From: Mycoplasma miroungirhinis
GTDB lineage: Bacteria; Bacillota_I; Bacilli_A; Mycoplasmatales; Metamycoplasmataceae
Direction of reading: 5' to 3'
Assembly: GCF_013008815.1 (NCBI RefSeq)
Contig: NZ_CP053097.1
Span: 715,551 to 779,550 of the forward strand
DNA length: 64,000 nucleotides
The notes under the pieces are model-generated. The model was not told where the DNA came from and did no database searches. It saw only the letters and a list, made by a program, of their open reading frames with translations. Positions within the stretch are counted from its first letter, which is position 1. The number at the start of each line of letters is the position of its first letter. A program made the translations under genes and the position numbers. This document shows, in pieces, positions 22,471-34,165 of this stretch.

Positions 22471-23785
22471 TTAATGCTAACTCCACTAGTGTTCTAATCA
22501 TTGTAATTGTAGAATGATTATCTTTTTTTGCTACACCGGCAATATCTAAATGTATTAAATCTGTGTTTTCTCTAAATTCATTTAAAAACATTGCAGCTGA
22601 AATTGAACCACCTAAACCACTTAAATCTGCATTTTTTAAATCAGCAACTTGTGATGATTTAATATTTTTTGCATATTCTTCATCCATTGGCATTCTTCAT
22701 ATTTTTTCATTAGCTAAAGCAGAAGCTTGTTTAAATTCATCAAAAAACTGATCTGAAGTAGCAAAAGTTCCCACATAAGTATCACCTAATGCTTTAAAAA
22801 TAGCTCCAGTTAAAGTTGCAATATCAATTAATCTAGTTGCTTTTAAGTTTCTAATTGCATAAGTAATTCCATCAGCTAGAACTAATCTTCCCTCAGCATC
22901 GGTGTTATTGATTTCTACTGTTTTTCCATTCATTGATTTGTATATATTATCAGGTAAAGATGCATCACCATTAATACGATTATCAGTTAGCATTAAAACC
23001 GCTGCAAAATTTTTATTTGCGTTTAATTTTGCAATTGCCTCTAAACTAAATCCAGCTACAACAGAACCCGTCATATCATATTTCATACCAACTAAAGATT
23101 TAGGTGATTTTAATGAATAACCTCCTGAATCATAAGTTATTCCTTTACCTACTAAAACAGTTTTATTTGTATCTAAAGGATTAGGTGTATATTCTATTAT
23201 TATCATTCTTGGTAAAAATAATGAACCTTTATTAACACTTAACATTAAATTCATTCCTAACGAGTGTATATCTCTTTCATTTAATACTGAAACTTTAACG
23301 TTTTTTAAATTCTCAAAATGTTGAGGAATCATTTTAGCAAGTGTTTCACTATTTGCTATATTTGGACTTAATGCTTGATAATATCTAGCGTTATTAACTG
23401 CTTCTGCAATTGTTTTTTGTTTATTAATAATATCTTCATAATTACTTAATTTTTTTGCATATATTTGATGTTCAAAAATTAATTGTTCTTGTTTTTCTGT
23501 TTTAAGTGAAAATGTTTTAAATTGACCATAGTTTAAAGCATAGCTAAAACATTTGATAATTTCTTTTATATCTAAATTTTTAGTAACAAAAGAATCTAAA
23601 TTGATTGTATAAGGTCGATTAGCTTTTTTAGGTAAATTAATTGCAAAGTTTTCTAAGTCCTCAAAAGTTAATTTATCTGCTTCACCTAAATTAACTTTTG
23701 CTTCATTTTCATACACATTTTCAGTAATTTTTCATTTATTTTCATTATTATAAGCAAATGTAGCACTTAATATAAATTTTTGCAT
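22445..23785 (-). CDS. pepA: Leucyl aminopeptidase (M17), copy 2
   Basis: A 446-residue M17 aminopeptidase. The catalytic domain has LVGKGITYDSGGYSLK, MKYDMTGSVVAG, LMLTDNRINGDASLPD and [19 protein letters not shown], with all metal ligands and the catalytic Lys/Arg present. Its ATG overlaps the TAA of copy 3 (TAATG), so the two are translationally coupled. Copies 2 and 3 plus the distant copy 1 share the catalytic core but differ strongly in the N-terminal domain, which suggests different substrate ranges or mixed hexamers. ATG 23785 is preceded by AAGGAG. Confidence 0.92.
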
Positions 23786-25158
23786 TATTGATTCTCCTTT
23801 TGAATAGCATATTCTGTTAATGTTGCAACTAATGCAGCAAGAGGTTTATGGTTTTCATCTTCTGCTGTACCTGCTACATCACAATGAATAAAATTAACTT
23901 TTTCAGTTGCAAAATTGTATAAAAAAGAGGCTGCAATATTACAATCACTTAGTTTTGCATCTGTTGAACAATTTAATAAATCAGCAACTAATGATTCTTT
24001 ATTAGGTTTATTAAAATCTTCGTGTAAAGGCATTCTTCATACTTTTTCTTGTGCTAGTTTTGCAGATAATGCAAATATTTTTCACTCTGTATCGCTATTT
24101 GTATAAATACCAGTATATTTATCACCTAATGCTGTTAAAATAGTTCCAGTTAATGTTGCTACATCAATAATTGTTGTCGCTTTTAAGACATCTTTTGCAT
24201 AAGTTATTCCATCAGCTAAAACTAGTCTTCCTTCAGCATCTGTATCAACAATTTCAACTGTTTTTTTAGACATTGATACATAAACATTATCTGGAACAGA
24301 TGCGTTATTATTTAGTTTATTATCAGTAATCATCATAACTACACTAACATTGGTTTTAATTTTATTTTGTGCAATATTTTTCAGTGCATAAGCTGCTATA
24401 ACTGAACCTGACATATCCATTTTCATATAATTCATATAACCATTAGTTTTTATATTATAACCACCTGAATCATAAGTAATTCCTTTACCTACAATAGTAA
24501 TTTTTTCTTTTGAATCTTTTAGTGGTAAATATTCAATTACAACAACGCGAGGTTCATATAAACTACCTGCATTTACAGATAACATTAGACCCATACCTAA
24601 TTCTTCTATTTCTTGTCTTTTTAAGATTTTAACAGTAACATTTTCAATGTTTTGGAAGTCTTTTTCAATATAATCCGCTAATCATTCACTGGTACATATA
24701 TTAGGTGGAGTTATTTGTAAGTTTCTTGTCTTTTTAGTATTTTCTACAAGTAAATTTAATTTTTTTTCATATTGTCTATATTCATCTGTTTCTAAGAAAA
24801 AGTCTAATTGATATTTTGGATCTTGTTTATCTGTTTTTTGATTATAAATTTCATCATTAAAAAAACTATTTCTTAAATAAAATGCTCTTAAAGCATCTTC
24901 ATAACTCACATTTTCATTTACAAAACTTTTGATATCAATTAAAAGATTTTGATCTTGATTTTCAATAATATAATTTACTTTTGATATTAATTGTGTGTAA
25001 TTATCAATAGTATTTACATAAAAATACAAAATGTTGTTTTTATTATCTAATGTTAGAGCTAATTTATTTTTAGATACAAATTCTTCTACATTAGAATCAT
25101 TAAAAACAGCTTTTAAAAGTGGAAAGTCATTTTTAGTTTGTATATAATTTTTATTCAT
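23785..25158 (-). CDS. pepA: Leucyl aminopeptidase (M17), copy 3
   Basis: A 457-residue M17 aminopeptidase, the most divergent of the three. It has VGKGITYDSGGYNIK, MKMDMSGSVIA, MITDNKLNNNASVPD and [16 protein letters not shown]. The usual Asn before TDAEGR is Asp here, but the metal-binding Asp/Glu and catalytic Arg remain. An AAGGAG ribosome site precedes ATG 25158, which lies within the end of ung (overlap 8 nt). Aminopeptidase activity is likely; specificity cannot be told. Confidence 0.9.
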
Positions 25159-25825
25159 ATATCTCCTTATATTTCACTATTTTAGTACTTCAATCAATGG
25201 TTTTTTTGTTTAATGATTTTAAAATATTATTAGCTTCTAAAAATATGTTTGAACCTGAAAAACCACGATAACAGCTCAATCCTGAAGGATGAGAAGTATG
25301 AAGAACAAAATGTTGTTTGGTGTTTAAATTTTCGATAAATTTTAATGCTTTTTGACCAAAGCATAAAAAAATTACATTTTCATTTAATTCTAAAATTTTT
25401 TTTATTGCATTGGTTACAAAAATTTCTCATCCAATATTTTCATGTGCAAGAGCTTGATTTAAAACTGTTGTTAATTTGGTGTTGGATAATAATATTCCTT
25501 GTTGTTTCCAATAATCTAAATTGTTAGTTTCAAAAACAGAATGAGGATAAGTTGCTTTAATTTCTTTAAATATGTTTTTGAGTGAAGAAGGAATTTTTTT
25601 ATCATTAGTACTAAAAGCAAGTCCATCGGCTGTATTTGGTGTATAGTAAGGGTCTTGACCTAAAATAATAATTTGGATATTATATCAATCTAAATCAAAA
25701 GCTTTGTATCAATTGTTTTTACTAGGTACAATTTCTTTATTTTCATTGTTTAAGGCGTTTTGTAGATTGATAAAATATTCTTTTTGTGATTCTTCTTCTA
25801 AAAATTGTTTTAAGTTAAATCTCAT
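25151..25825 (-). CDS. ung: Uracil-DNA glycosylase
   Basis: A 224-residue base-excision repair enzyme removing uracil from DNA. Diagnostic motifs are ILGQDPYYTPNTADGLAFS (general base Asp at about 63), NTKLTT, VIFLCFGQKA and the minor-groove loop HTSHPSGLSCYRGF. The reading frame needs TGA Trp codons and overlaps fmt by 11 nt at its start and pepA copy 3 by 8 nt at its end. Uracil removal is a notable need in such AT-rich genomes. Confidence 0.95.
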
Positions 25826-26654
25826 GTTTAACTATTTTTTTACCTTCATATTGGTATTCATAGAAATATAAATAACCATCACTAAACATAACTTTAAGAG
25901 GTGTTTTAATTTTTTTAATAGTTGCTCTAAATACTTTTATTCTTTTTTTATTAAACATTAAAAAAGCACCTGGTTGATTATTTAAAGCTTTAATTTTAGC
26001 TAGAGCTTCTAATTGAGTCATATTTTGAGTAATTTCGCTATCTTGATTTGATAATTTTGGTGCATATGAAACTTTAGAAACATCTTGAACTGTTGCAGAA
26101 ATTGTTTTTGAATATAAACCTTTTAGTCATGAATCTATATTTTGAATAGCTAAATTTGCCATTTTATCATATGCTTCAAGTGCCGTATCTTCTTCTTCAA
26201 CTTGAAAACTTGCTTTTGCTATCATATCACCTGCATCCATTTCTTTAGTCATATAAATTAAAGTAATACCCATTTCTTTTTCATAATTTAAAAAAGAATG
26301 TTGAATTGGTGCAGCTCCACGATATTTTTCCAGTAGTGATCCATGAATATTGATTGAAGCAATTTTGGCTAAATTTAAAACTTTGGTTGGAATAAATTGC
26401 CCAAAAGCAGCAGTTATCAAAAAATCAAAATTTAATGCTGCTAATTGTTCATAAATATCAGATATTTTTTCTGGTTGAAACAATTTTATATTGTATTGTT
26501 TTGCAATTTGTGCAACTTCAGTTTCTATTACTTCTTTATGTCTATTTAACTTTCGATTTGGTTGTGAAATAATTCCGACAATTTCGTAGTGTTGAATTAA
26601 ATATTCAAAAATTTTTGCACTAAATTTTATTGTTCCTGCTAATAGTAATTTCAT
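25815..26654 (-). CDS. fmt: Methionyl-tRNA formyltransferase
   Basis: A 279-residue enzyme that formylates initiator Met-tRNA. The catalytic block SINIHGSLLEKYRGAAPIQ (Asn, His) and KEMDAGDMI (Asp) are in place near residues 103-147. The N-terminus MKLLLAGTIKFSAKIFEYL is typical of the family. The C-terminal tRNA-binding domain is short compared with the usual 310-residue enzyme but includes the basic KALNNQPGAFLMF part. It heads the fmt-ung-pepA3-pepA2-ECF operon, and one TGA Trp joins its two halves. Some mycoplasmas lack fmt, so its presence implies formylated initiation here. Confidence 0.93.
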
Positions 26655-26762
26655 ATTAATAAATTATAAATTAATTAACATATAAACAAAGAAAAATATT
26701 AAGTTATTTACACAAATTTTTTTATAAAAAAAATAAAAGCATCTATGGTAAAATGCAATTAT

Positions 26763-28592
26763 TTAATTATTTTCTAATAATGCTTTTTTGTGTGCATTTT
26801 CTAGTTCATAAGCATGTTCAAAAAAGTTATTTTCAATTTTTAAACTTCAAGATAATTTTTGGTTTTTATCTATATTAGGTAGTGTTTTATATAATCATTT
26901 TAGACTTAATATAAAACTTATAATTCCGACTGCTAATGCATTTAATGCAAAACCAATACTTACTACTAAACTAGATTGACTATTTGGATAACCATTATTA
27001 AATAAAGTAAACCCAATACCAACACTAATTCCCATGACAAATCAAAATGTTATAAATGTTTCTAGTGACACAATTAATATCGACATTTTAATATCATTTG
27101 TTGCTCTAAATAATAATATTCCACCAATAGCTAAACTATAAAAAATCATTCTTAACATATTAATTCGCATATATAAAATTACATCATTTAATCTATCTTC
27201 AGGAACATACAATGAAAGTGCAAAATATTTAGCAAATGAAGCAACTAAAATATAAACTACTAAAGCATAAATTGCACCAATAAGTAATGACCATCAATAT
27301 ATTTCACGAATTCTTTTAGTATTTCTTTGTGTGTAATTATAACTTAATAATGAAGCCGCACCATCACTTATTCCAAATAAAGCAAGTGCAAATAATGTAA
27401 TACTTGGTGCAGCTTTTGCTCAATTATAAACGTTAGTAAATCCATCACTAAATGGAAGATTATTTAGAAGCAAGGTTATCATTAAATTGATTAGTCCAAC
27501 ACCTAATGTTCTGACAAAAGCACTTAAACCTAATAATGAAATTGGCATTAATAATTTTCATCTAAATTTAAAATGTAATAAATGTTTATAACTTAATCAC
27601 GTGTTATTTTTTTTGTTTCCAATTAGGATATAAATAGAATAAGAGGCTAAGTTAAAGACTCAACCAATTAATGTTGCTAATGCACCACCTAATATTCCCA
27701 TTTTAAAGACAATAATAAATAAAGCATCAAAAGCTAAACCTATTATATTAGCAACAATTGCCCAAATCATAACATGAGCATTTTTCCCTTCTGCTCTTAA
27801 TAAATAACTAAATAATAAATATAAAGCTTGTAAAATACTTCCTGAGCCATAAATATATAAATAAGTATTTACTCAAGAAGTAGCCATTTTACGACTTGCG
27901 TCATAATAAGATGTAAAAATTTGAGAAGGTAAGAGATTAGAATTTTCTAAAAAATCCTTGTTTTTAAATTCCATATCTAACTGTTTTAAACTAATTGCAT
28001 TAAATTTAGAATGACTTATAACTTGACCTGTTAAATTACTTCAAATAAAAACATATATTAAAAAAGTTGTAAATAAAGCTACAGCAAATGAAGTTCAAAA
28101 AGTAGTCGCTCAAAGGTCTTTTCCTGTTCTTTCTACTTTTTTAGTAATACATTTTGTATAATAGACACTTGAACCCATTGGAATTAAAAATATCACAGCA
28201 TTTGCAGTAAGAAAAAATGGTGCCGCAGCATTAATTGATATAGAGGCCATTACATCACTAGAAATAGTTGAAATATATTCACCTTTTGGTAATGTTGACG
28301 TGTAATAACTAAACATTAAATCAAATTGTTCTCTATTTAAATGTGGTAAATTACTGTTTAGATAAAAATATAATTTATCACTATTTGAAGCTAAATCACC
28401 ATCTAATAATCCAATTGTTCTAGGAACAAAATTTAAAATAAAAACTTGGTTAAAAAAAGCATATAACCCCATTGTTAACATAGTTAAAATACCTGGAATT
28501 GTAACAATAAAAATAGCTTTTTTGATCGGTGTTTTTTCAAATAATTTTATTGCTCTTAGTTGTTTTTTATCTTCTGAAATTATTGTAGTCAT
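26763..28592 (-). CDS. MATE-family transporter
   Basis: A 609-residue polytopic protein with about twelve spans, consistent with a MATE cation/drug antiporter. The N-terminus EKTPIKKAIFIVTIPGILTM matches the usual first span. It is longer than typical MATE proteins (about 450) because of an extracellular-type insertion near residues 50-90 and a second one near 190-215; long versions are common in mycoplasmas. About a dozen TGA codons are read as Trp. It stands alone between fmt and the divergent asnA. The substrate is unknown. Confidence 0.8.
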
Positions 28593-28699
28593 TTTTATCT
28601 TTCTAATAATGATTTATTTTATCACTATATGTAAATATTTCATAATTTTTCCATTTTTAGATGTTTATTTTAGTAAAATTTAAATTTAAAGGAGAAAAA

Positions 28700-29680
28700 A
28701 TGTATAAACCCCTGTTAAATATTAATGAAACTCAATATGCAATTGCAAAATTAAAAAGTATTTTTTCACTTTCAATTGCTAAAAAATTAAATTTAATAAG
28801 AGTTTCAGCACCATTATTTTTAACATCAAGTAGTAGATTAAATGATGGATTAAATGGTGAAAAACCAGTTGTTTTTAGTGTTAAAGATTTTGATGATAAA
28901 TTAGAAATAGTTCATTCATTAGCAAAATGAAAAAGACAAGCATTAGCAAACTATAATTTTAAAATGCATACTGGATTATATTGTGATATGAATGCGATAA
29001 GAAGAGAAGAAGAACTAGATTTTTTACATAGTATTTATGTTGATCAATGAGATTGAGAATTAATTATTGCAAAAGAAGAAAGAAACAAAGTAACTTTACA
29101 AAAAATTGCTAAAAATGTTTTTGATTGTTTAAAAACAACTGATAAAAAAATTAGAGCTCAATATCCTCAATTATCAAAAAAATTACCTAATAAATTATTT
29201 TTTATTTCTTCATCTGAATTACAAAAATTATATCCACATTTAACACCTGACCAAAGAGAATATGAAATAGTAAAAAAACACAAAGCAGTATTTATAACAG
29301 AAATTGGTCATCCTTTAGCTGATAAAGTTCCACATTCACTAAGAGCAAAAGATTATGATGATTGAAATCTAAATGGTGATTTAATTGTTTACCATGCACC
29401 TAATGATTGTGCTTTAGAAATTTCAAGTATGGGAATAAGAGTAGATGATTTAGCAATTATAAATCAATACAAAAAAACTAAAGAAGATATTGAAAATATT
29501 AGTTCATATCATAGTAATATTGTTAATTCAAAATTACCATATACTGTTGGTGGTGGTTTAGGTCAAAGTAGAATTGCGATGTTTTTATTAGAAAAACAAC
29601 ATATTGGAGAAGTTCAAGTAAGTATTTGATCAGATCAAGAAAAACAAAATTTAAAAAATAAAGGAATTAATTTATTATAA
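28700..29680 (+). CDS. asnA: Aspartate-ammonia ligase
   Basis: A 326-residue AsnA-type asparagine synthetase that uses ammonia and ATP. It is related to class II aaRS catalytic cores. The blocks [59 protein letters not shown] and [14 protein letters not shown] are characteristic. I place the start at ATG 28700, which has AAAGGAG upstream; the in-frame ATG at 28661 would precede that ribosome site and is not used. The gene is monocistronic and ends in a strong hairpin. Confidence 0.95.
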
Positions 29681-29701
29681 ATAATTTAATAAATTAAAAT
29701 A

Positions 29702-29722
29702 ATGCCATTGTTGGCATTTTTA
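29702..29722 (+). terminator. Terminator after asnA
   Basis: ATGCCA and TGGCAT form a 6-bp stem with a 4-nt loop followed by TTTTTA. Confidence 0.8.
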
Positions 29723-29735
29723 TTTTGAAATTTTC

Positions 29736-29759
29736 AAAATAAAAAGCCTTAAAGGCTTT
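29736..29759 (-). terminator. Terminator of minus-strand lipoprotein operon
   Basis: On the minus strand AAAGCCTT pairs with AAGGCTTT and is followed by T-rich sequence, directly after the stop at 29763. Confidence 0.8.
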
Positions 29760-29762
29760 AAA

Positions 29763-30554
29763 TTAATCTAAACTTTTTGAAGTTTTTAAAAGAATTTCTT
29801 CTGAATTTCGTGCGTTTTTAAGTAAAATTACTAATTTAATTTGTGAATTACTTGTATCAATATTAAATGCTAAAACTGTATCATGTGGTCTTTTATTTTG
29901 AGGAAGATTAAAAGTTATTTTATCTGTTAGTTCTTTTGATAATTTATTAAAGACATATTCTGAATTTGTTAATTTATTTTCATCTAATACATTTAAAATA
30001 TCTGATTTATTTACATTATCTTTTAGCTTAAAGACAATATCTTTTGCATACTGATTTATAAATTTTTGTTGTGCTAATTTATCTTGTGCAGAAAATAATT
30101 TAAATTGTCCTTTTGCTATAGTGTCATTACCTTCTTCCTTACCTTCTATATAAGATCCTTGAATATGTCTTACTTTTATATTTAAAATAAATTGTTGAGT
30201 TGTTGAGTTAAATTTAGGAGCAATAATAACCTCATGACCTGGTTGGATTTTATTTATATCAATTAATTTTGTAGCAATGATATTTTGTATTTCTGAATCT
30301 TTAAAAGTTTTATAAATATCATTGTTATTTTCAGTATATTTTTGTGTAAATAATTGTTTAAATTCCTCAAAAGTTACTTGCGGATTTTTTATTTCTAAAT
30401 CAAATGAATCATAAATTTGTTGGATTTGACTTAAAGGTAAATCCTTTACTTGTTGTTGGTTTTGATTTGAAGCACAAGAAATAGTTGCTATTGTTAATAA
30501 TGGAGTAGTAGAAATTAAAGACATAAAAATTAAATTTTTTTTACTTTTTGTCAT
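29763..30554 (-). CDS. Lipoprotein of unknown function, ZIP operon
   Basis: A 263-residue lipoprotein with signal MTKSKKNLIFMSLISTTPLL and lipobox ATISC (Cys about 27). The mature part consists of two roughly similar halves rich in Lys/Asp/Asn; DSFDLEIKNPQVTFEEFKQ and KDIVFKLKDNVNKSDILNV look like matching segments of a repeated surface domain. No enzyme motif is visible. Its ATG overlaps the stop region of the large lipoprotein gene (2-nt gap), so it is co-expressed with that gene and the ZIP transporter. Position links it to metal uptake; sequence alone does not. Confidence 0.8.
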   Translation of the reverse strand: MTKSKKNLIFMSLISTTPLLTIATISCASNQNQQQVKDLPLSQIQQIYDSFDLEIKNPQVTFEEFKQLFTQKYTENNNDIYKTFKDSEIQNIIATKLIDINKIQPGHEVIIAPKFNSTTQQFILNIKVRHIQGSYIEGKEEGNDTIAKGQFKLFSAQDKLAQQKFINQYAKDIVFKLKDNVNKSDILNVLDENKLTNSEYVFNKLSKELTDKITFNLPQNKRPHDTVLAFNIDTSNSQIKLVILLKNARNSEEILLKTSKSLD

Positions 30555-30556
30555 AG

Positions 30557-33049
30557 TTATCTCTTTTCTAAGATTAATGTATCTTGTAAATATTCTAAAT
30601 TGTAATATGAAGCAGGTTTAATTATGTATTTTTGTAAGATTTTTTTAGAAAAACTATTAAGTGAAATGTAATTATCAACACTAATTGTATAACTAAATAC
30701 ATTTGCTATTTCATTAATTAAATTTAAAATTTGAAATGTTGTGTGTGTTTGTGAATAATGAATTATAAAAGATAATAAAAGATTATTAAAAGTATCTAAA
30801 TTTCAATTTAAGTTTCTTGAAAAAAATGTGTTAATATGTTCAAAATCTAGATATTTAAAATTATTAAATATTTTGTGTGAATATAAAGCATTATTATCTT
30901 TTAAATAATTTTCTAATTTTTTAATAAATTGATTAATTTCAGGATAAGATTGAGTATTTTGAATAACATCTCATACAAAAATTAATTCTAATAAGTTTTT
31001 GTAATCATTTTGTGTTAAATATTTATATAAAAAACCATTGGTATCAGTAGTGACTAGTTCAAAATTATTTTCATTATAGAGTGAATTTTGATTTTTAAAA
31101 AATAAATTGTAATCGTCAATGTTTTCAATGAATTGTACTTCTACATTTAGTCTATTATCTAAATTTTTAAAAGTACTTTTAATAAATGAAGCTAATTTTG
31201 AAATTGCATAATGACCCTGTCTATTGTCAATAGGAATGGTTCAAGTTACTGATTTTTCATCAGTATGTTGTTTGAAATAATCATCCAAAATTGGTTTAAT
31301 AATGTTTTGGATTTGATAAAAATCAACTGATTTTAATGATTCATTATAATTTATTATATTATCTAATCTTTTTGCTTTTTGTTTATTATCAAAACTTGTG
31401 GTTTTATTAATTTTTTGTAAATTATTATCAAAAATAATTTGTTTTGATATTTGTTGAGTTGCATCAATTAAATTTGTGTAATTTGTGTTGGAATTATTGC
31501 TTGAAGATATAAAAAGTCCACTAGGAGCCTGTGAAAGATAAATATCTGCATTTTTTAAATTACTTAAAATATATGGGTTTATGACATTATTAATTAAATT
31601 TCTAAAAATAATTGTTTGTTTTGTTACTGTGTTTTTAAGTTCATAATTTTTGTTTAATTCATTTTTAGTTAGCCCAAAATATAATCTACTAAATGTATTA
31701 TTAAAAAATAAGTTCTGAGAATGAGGAAACAAATTAATAATTAAAGGAGTTTGATTATTGTATGTTTGATAGTTTTTAAAATAGTTCAGATTGTAATTTT
31801 CTAAATTATCAATAATACTTTGTTTTTGTAATTCATCTAAATTATCAAAATCCAAAACACTATTGAGATTTTGATTAAAAGCATTAAAAGTTTGAATATT
31901 ATAAGTTTGTAAATTGATTGGTAAAACATTAAATTTAAAATTTATTTCATTAAAGTGAGATTCATTTTGTCAATTAGTATTATTTATATAATATTTATTT
32001 TTCTTTAACTTTATATTATTTAGTGTGTTTTGTGAAATAAAATAATAACTTGAATAAAATAAATCTTTATATGTTTTTCCATATTCATATAAAAAATCAT
32101 AGTTTTTTGTCTCATTTAAAGAAAAATCTAAATTAAATTTAAAACTAGGTAAAGCATCAGTTACATTATCTAATAAAAAGATATTTTGAAATACTGTCCA
32201 TCAATTACTTGATTTAATGTTTTTATTTTCTATTAATTTAAAGGTTAAAGGTAAATCATCTTTTATAAAATTGGGATCTAAAAATTGTTTAGTTTCAATA
32301 TTATTTGATTGTAAATAATTTAAGATATTATCTTGATTAAAATAACTTATATTTTGAGTGATTTTTTCATCATAATCAAGTAATTTATTAGTTTTTAAAA
32401 TTTTTTGGCGATTTGTTAGAGACGACATAATTGATTTTAAAAAACCAAGTTTAAAATCTTGTATATTAAGATGATGTTTTGTCTTATTCAATTCTGAATC
32501 AAGCCAAGGATTTTTATTATTTTCAACAAAAATTTCGATTTTTTTAGCGTTTTCTAGTGCTTTTTTAAAATTTCAACTATTAATAGAATGTTCATCATTA
32601 CTTTTAATAAATTCATATAAATTACGATAACCTATAACTTGATTATTTAAAGATAAATCATCAAAAGAAACATTATTAATAGTATCTGTATTAAAAATTG
32701 AAATTTCTTCTTTGTTATTATTGTTCCATGTAATTTGAATTTTAGTAGCTTGTTCGAATTTTAAAAACATTTTAGAAGGTTTTAAAATTCGATTATTAAC
32801 AAAATCAATTTCTGGTTGGTCTTGTGAAACTATTCTAAATAATTTTGTAGAAATTAAATTATTAATTTTTTTAGAAATATTATTTTTATTATAAATTGAA
32901 AAATTATTACTTTCATTAGGAAAATTAAATGATTCATTGTATTTATCATTAATTTCTAAAAAATTATTGATTTTACAACTTGTTGCAAAAAATCCTATAA
33001 AGGGGATTGTTAATAATAAAGAACTTAAAAAAAGATTTTTTAATTTCAT
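30557..33049 (-). CDS. Large lipoprotein, possible OppA-like binding protein, ZIP operon
   Basis: One continuous frame of 830 codons once TGA is read as Trp; I checked the gaps at 30602-31240 and 31856-32200 for TAA/TAG and found none. The signal is MKLKNLFLSSLLLTIPFIGF with lipobox FATSC (Cys 25). The protein is very Asn/Lys/Phe-rich. The segment with RLYFGLTKNELNKNYELKNT, FRNLINNVINPYIL and a following repeat of LEVQFIENIDDYNLFF style recalls the C-terminal lobe of OppA-type peptide-binding lipoproteins of mycoplasmas, but this is a weak visual resemblance. It overlaps the end of the ZIP gene by 10 nt, so it is made together with the transporter and may feed it or strip metal from ligands. 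Confidence 0.72.
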
Positions 33050-34047
33050 TTTATTATTCCTTGGATATTTTCAATTGGTTGGCCTATAAGTTTAGGTGGT
33101 TGAGTATGAGAGTGGAATGAAAGCATAATTAAAGTTAATATGATACTTAGTGCAAAAAATGTAAATGTTGTATAAAGTACTTTGACTGATGAATTTCTAT
33201 TATGAATAAATTCTGGAACTAATTCAAAGATTGCAGTAAAGACTATAATTACACCACCAATGATTTGAAATGAAGGAATCATTCATTTTTGATAATCTAA
33301 ATATTTACCTACAAAAGCACCCACAAATAAAATTGGAACTATTAATAACATTGTGTATAAATTGTATTTTATAGCTTTTCATTTAGTTTGCCCATATTGT
33401 GTTTGACGATAATAAATAATAATGTTTTCAACTAAAATATGAATATTAAATGTCACAATTAAACCAATATTTGGATTTGTATAATTTGAACTTGTCATTT
33501 GATAAACACTTAGTCCTAAAACAAGGCCATCAATTATTCTATGGATTAACAACATTAAAATAGCAATTCAAGCAGCTTTGGGATTATCGATATCATTAAA
33601 TGAGATAATATGATCTGAATGTCCATGTTCTTCATGAGATTTATGAATATGACCTTTATGTTTTTTTATCGAAATATATCTTCAAATAATTACTAATGTT
33701 AAACCAATAATAGCATTTATTCCAACAATAATTGCCATATATAATTGTTCTTTTGTAACATTACCACCCGTTAATTTTAGACCACCATTAGTTTCATTAG
33801 AGTGAAATCAAGATTCAAGATTGATAATAGCTTCTTTTATAAATCCAGCTGAACCAATAATTAAAAACATTCCAGTACTAAAAGCATAAAGATAAATCAT
33901 TTTATCTTTAGAAAATTTAGGTTTTATTGCACTTAATATTAAAGAAATAATAACTGGTGCAGCAAGTAGAATAAATGCATAAATTAATAAGTTAACTAAA
34001 ATTGTCAATTCAAGATTGTTATTAAAATCAATTTCTTTAAAAAACAT
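33040..34047 (-). CDS. ZIP-family metal transporter
   Basis: A 335-residue membrane protein with eight likely spans and a His-rich cytosolic loop near residues 115-135 (KKHKGHIHKSHEEHGHSDH). The family core LLIHRIIDGLVLGLSVYQM and FNIHILVENIII carries the His and Asp/Glu residues that form the transport site of ZIP zinc/iron permeases. The last residues WN follow a TGA Trp at 33046. It is first in a three-gene operon with two lipoproteins and divergent from two more. Zinc is the probable substrate by family; manganese or iron cannot be excluded. Confidence 0.88.
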
Positions 34048-34101
34048 AACTCCCCTTTATATAATTTTTGATAATAACTTACATAATTTTACCAAATTTT
34101 T

Positions 34102-34144
34102 TATAATTAGATTATAATAATAATTGCAAAATGAATAGTTGCAA
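34102..34144. promoter_or_regulatory. Divergent promoter with TTGCAA repeat, ZIP locus
   Basis: The 118-nt gap between the ZIP gene and the plus-strand lipoprotein holds TATAAT at 34102-34107 and 34113-34118 (plus) and an overlapping TATAAT on the minus strand (34111-34116). Just downstream of the plus -10, the palindromic hexamer TTGCAA occurs twice (34124-34129 and 34139-34144), 15 bp apart. This could be an operator for a metal-responsive regulator. Confidence 0.4.
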
Positions 34145-34165
34145 AAATTATAGCAAGGAAATATC

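Noticed and set aside
26700..26762. Terminator after the MATE gene
   Set aside because: Only a GCAT/ATGC stem of four pairs near a T-rich stretch; too weak to call.
28661..28699. Upstream ATG for asnA
   Set aside because: The AAAGGAG ribosome site lies after it and directly before ATG 28700; AsnA homology also begins there.
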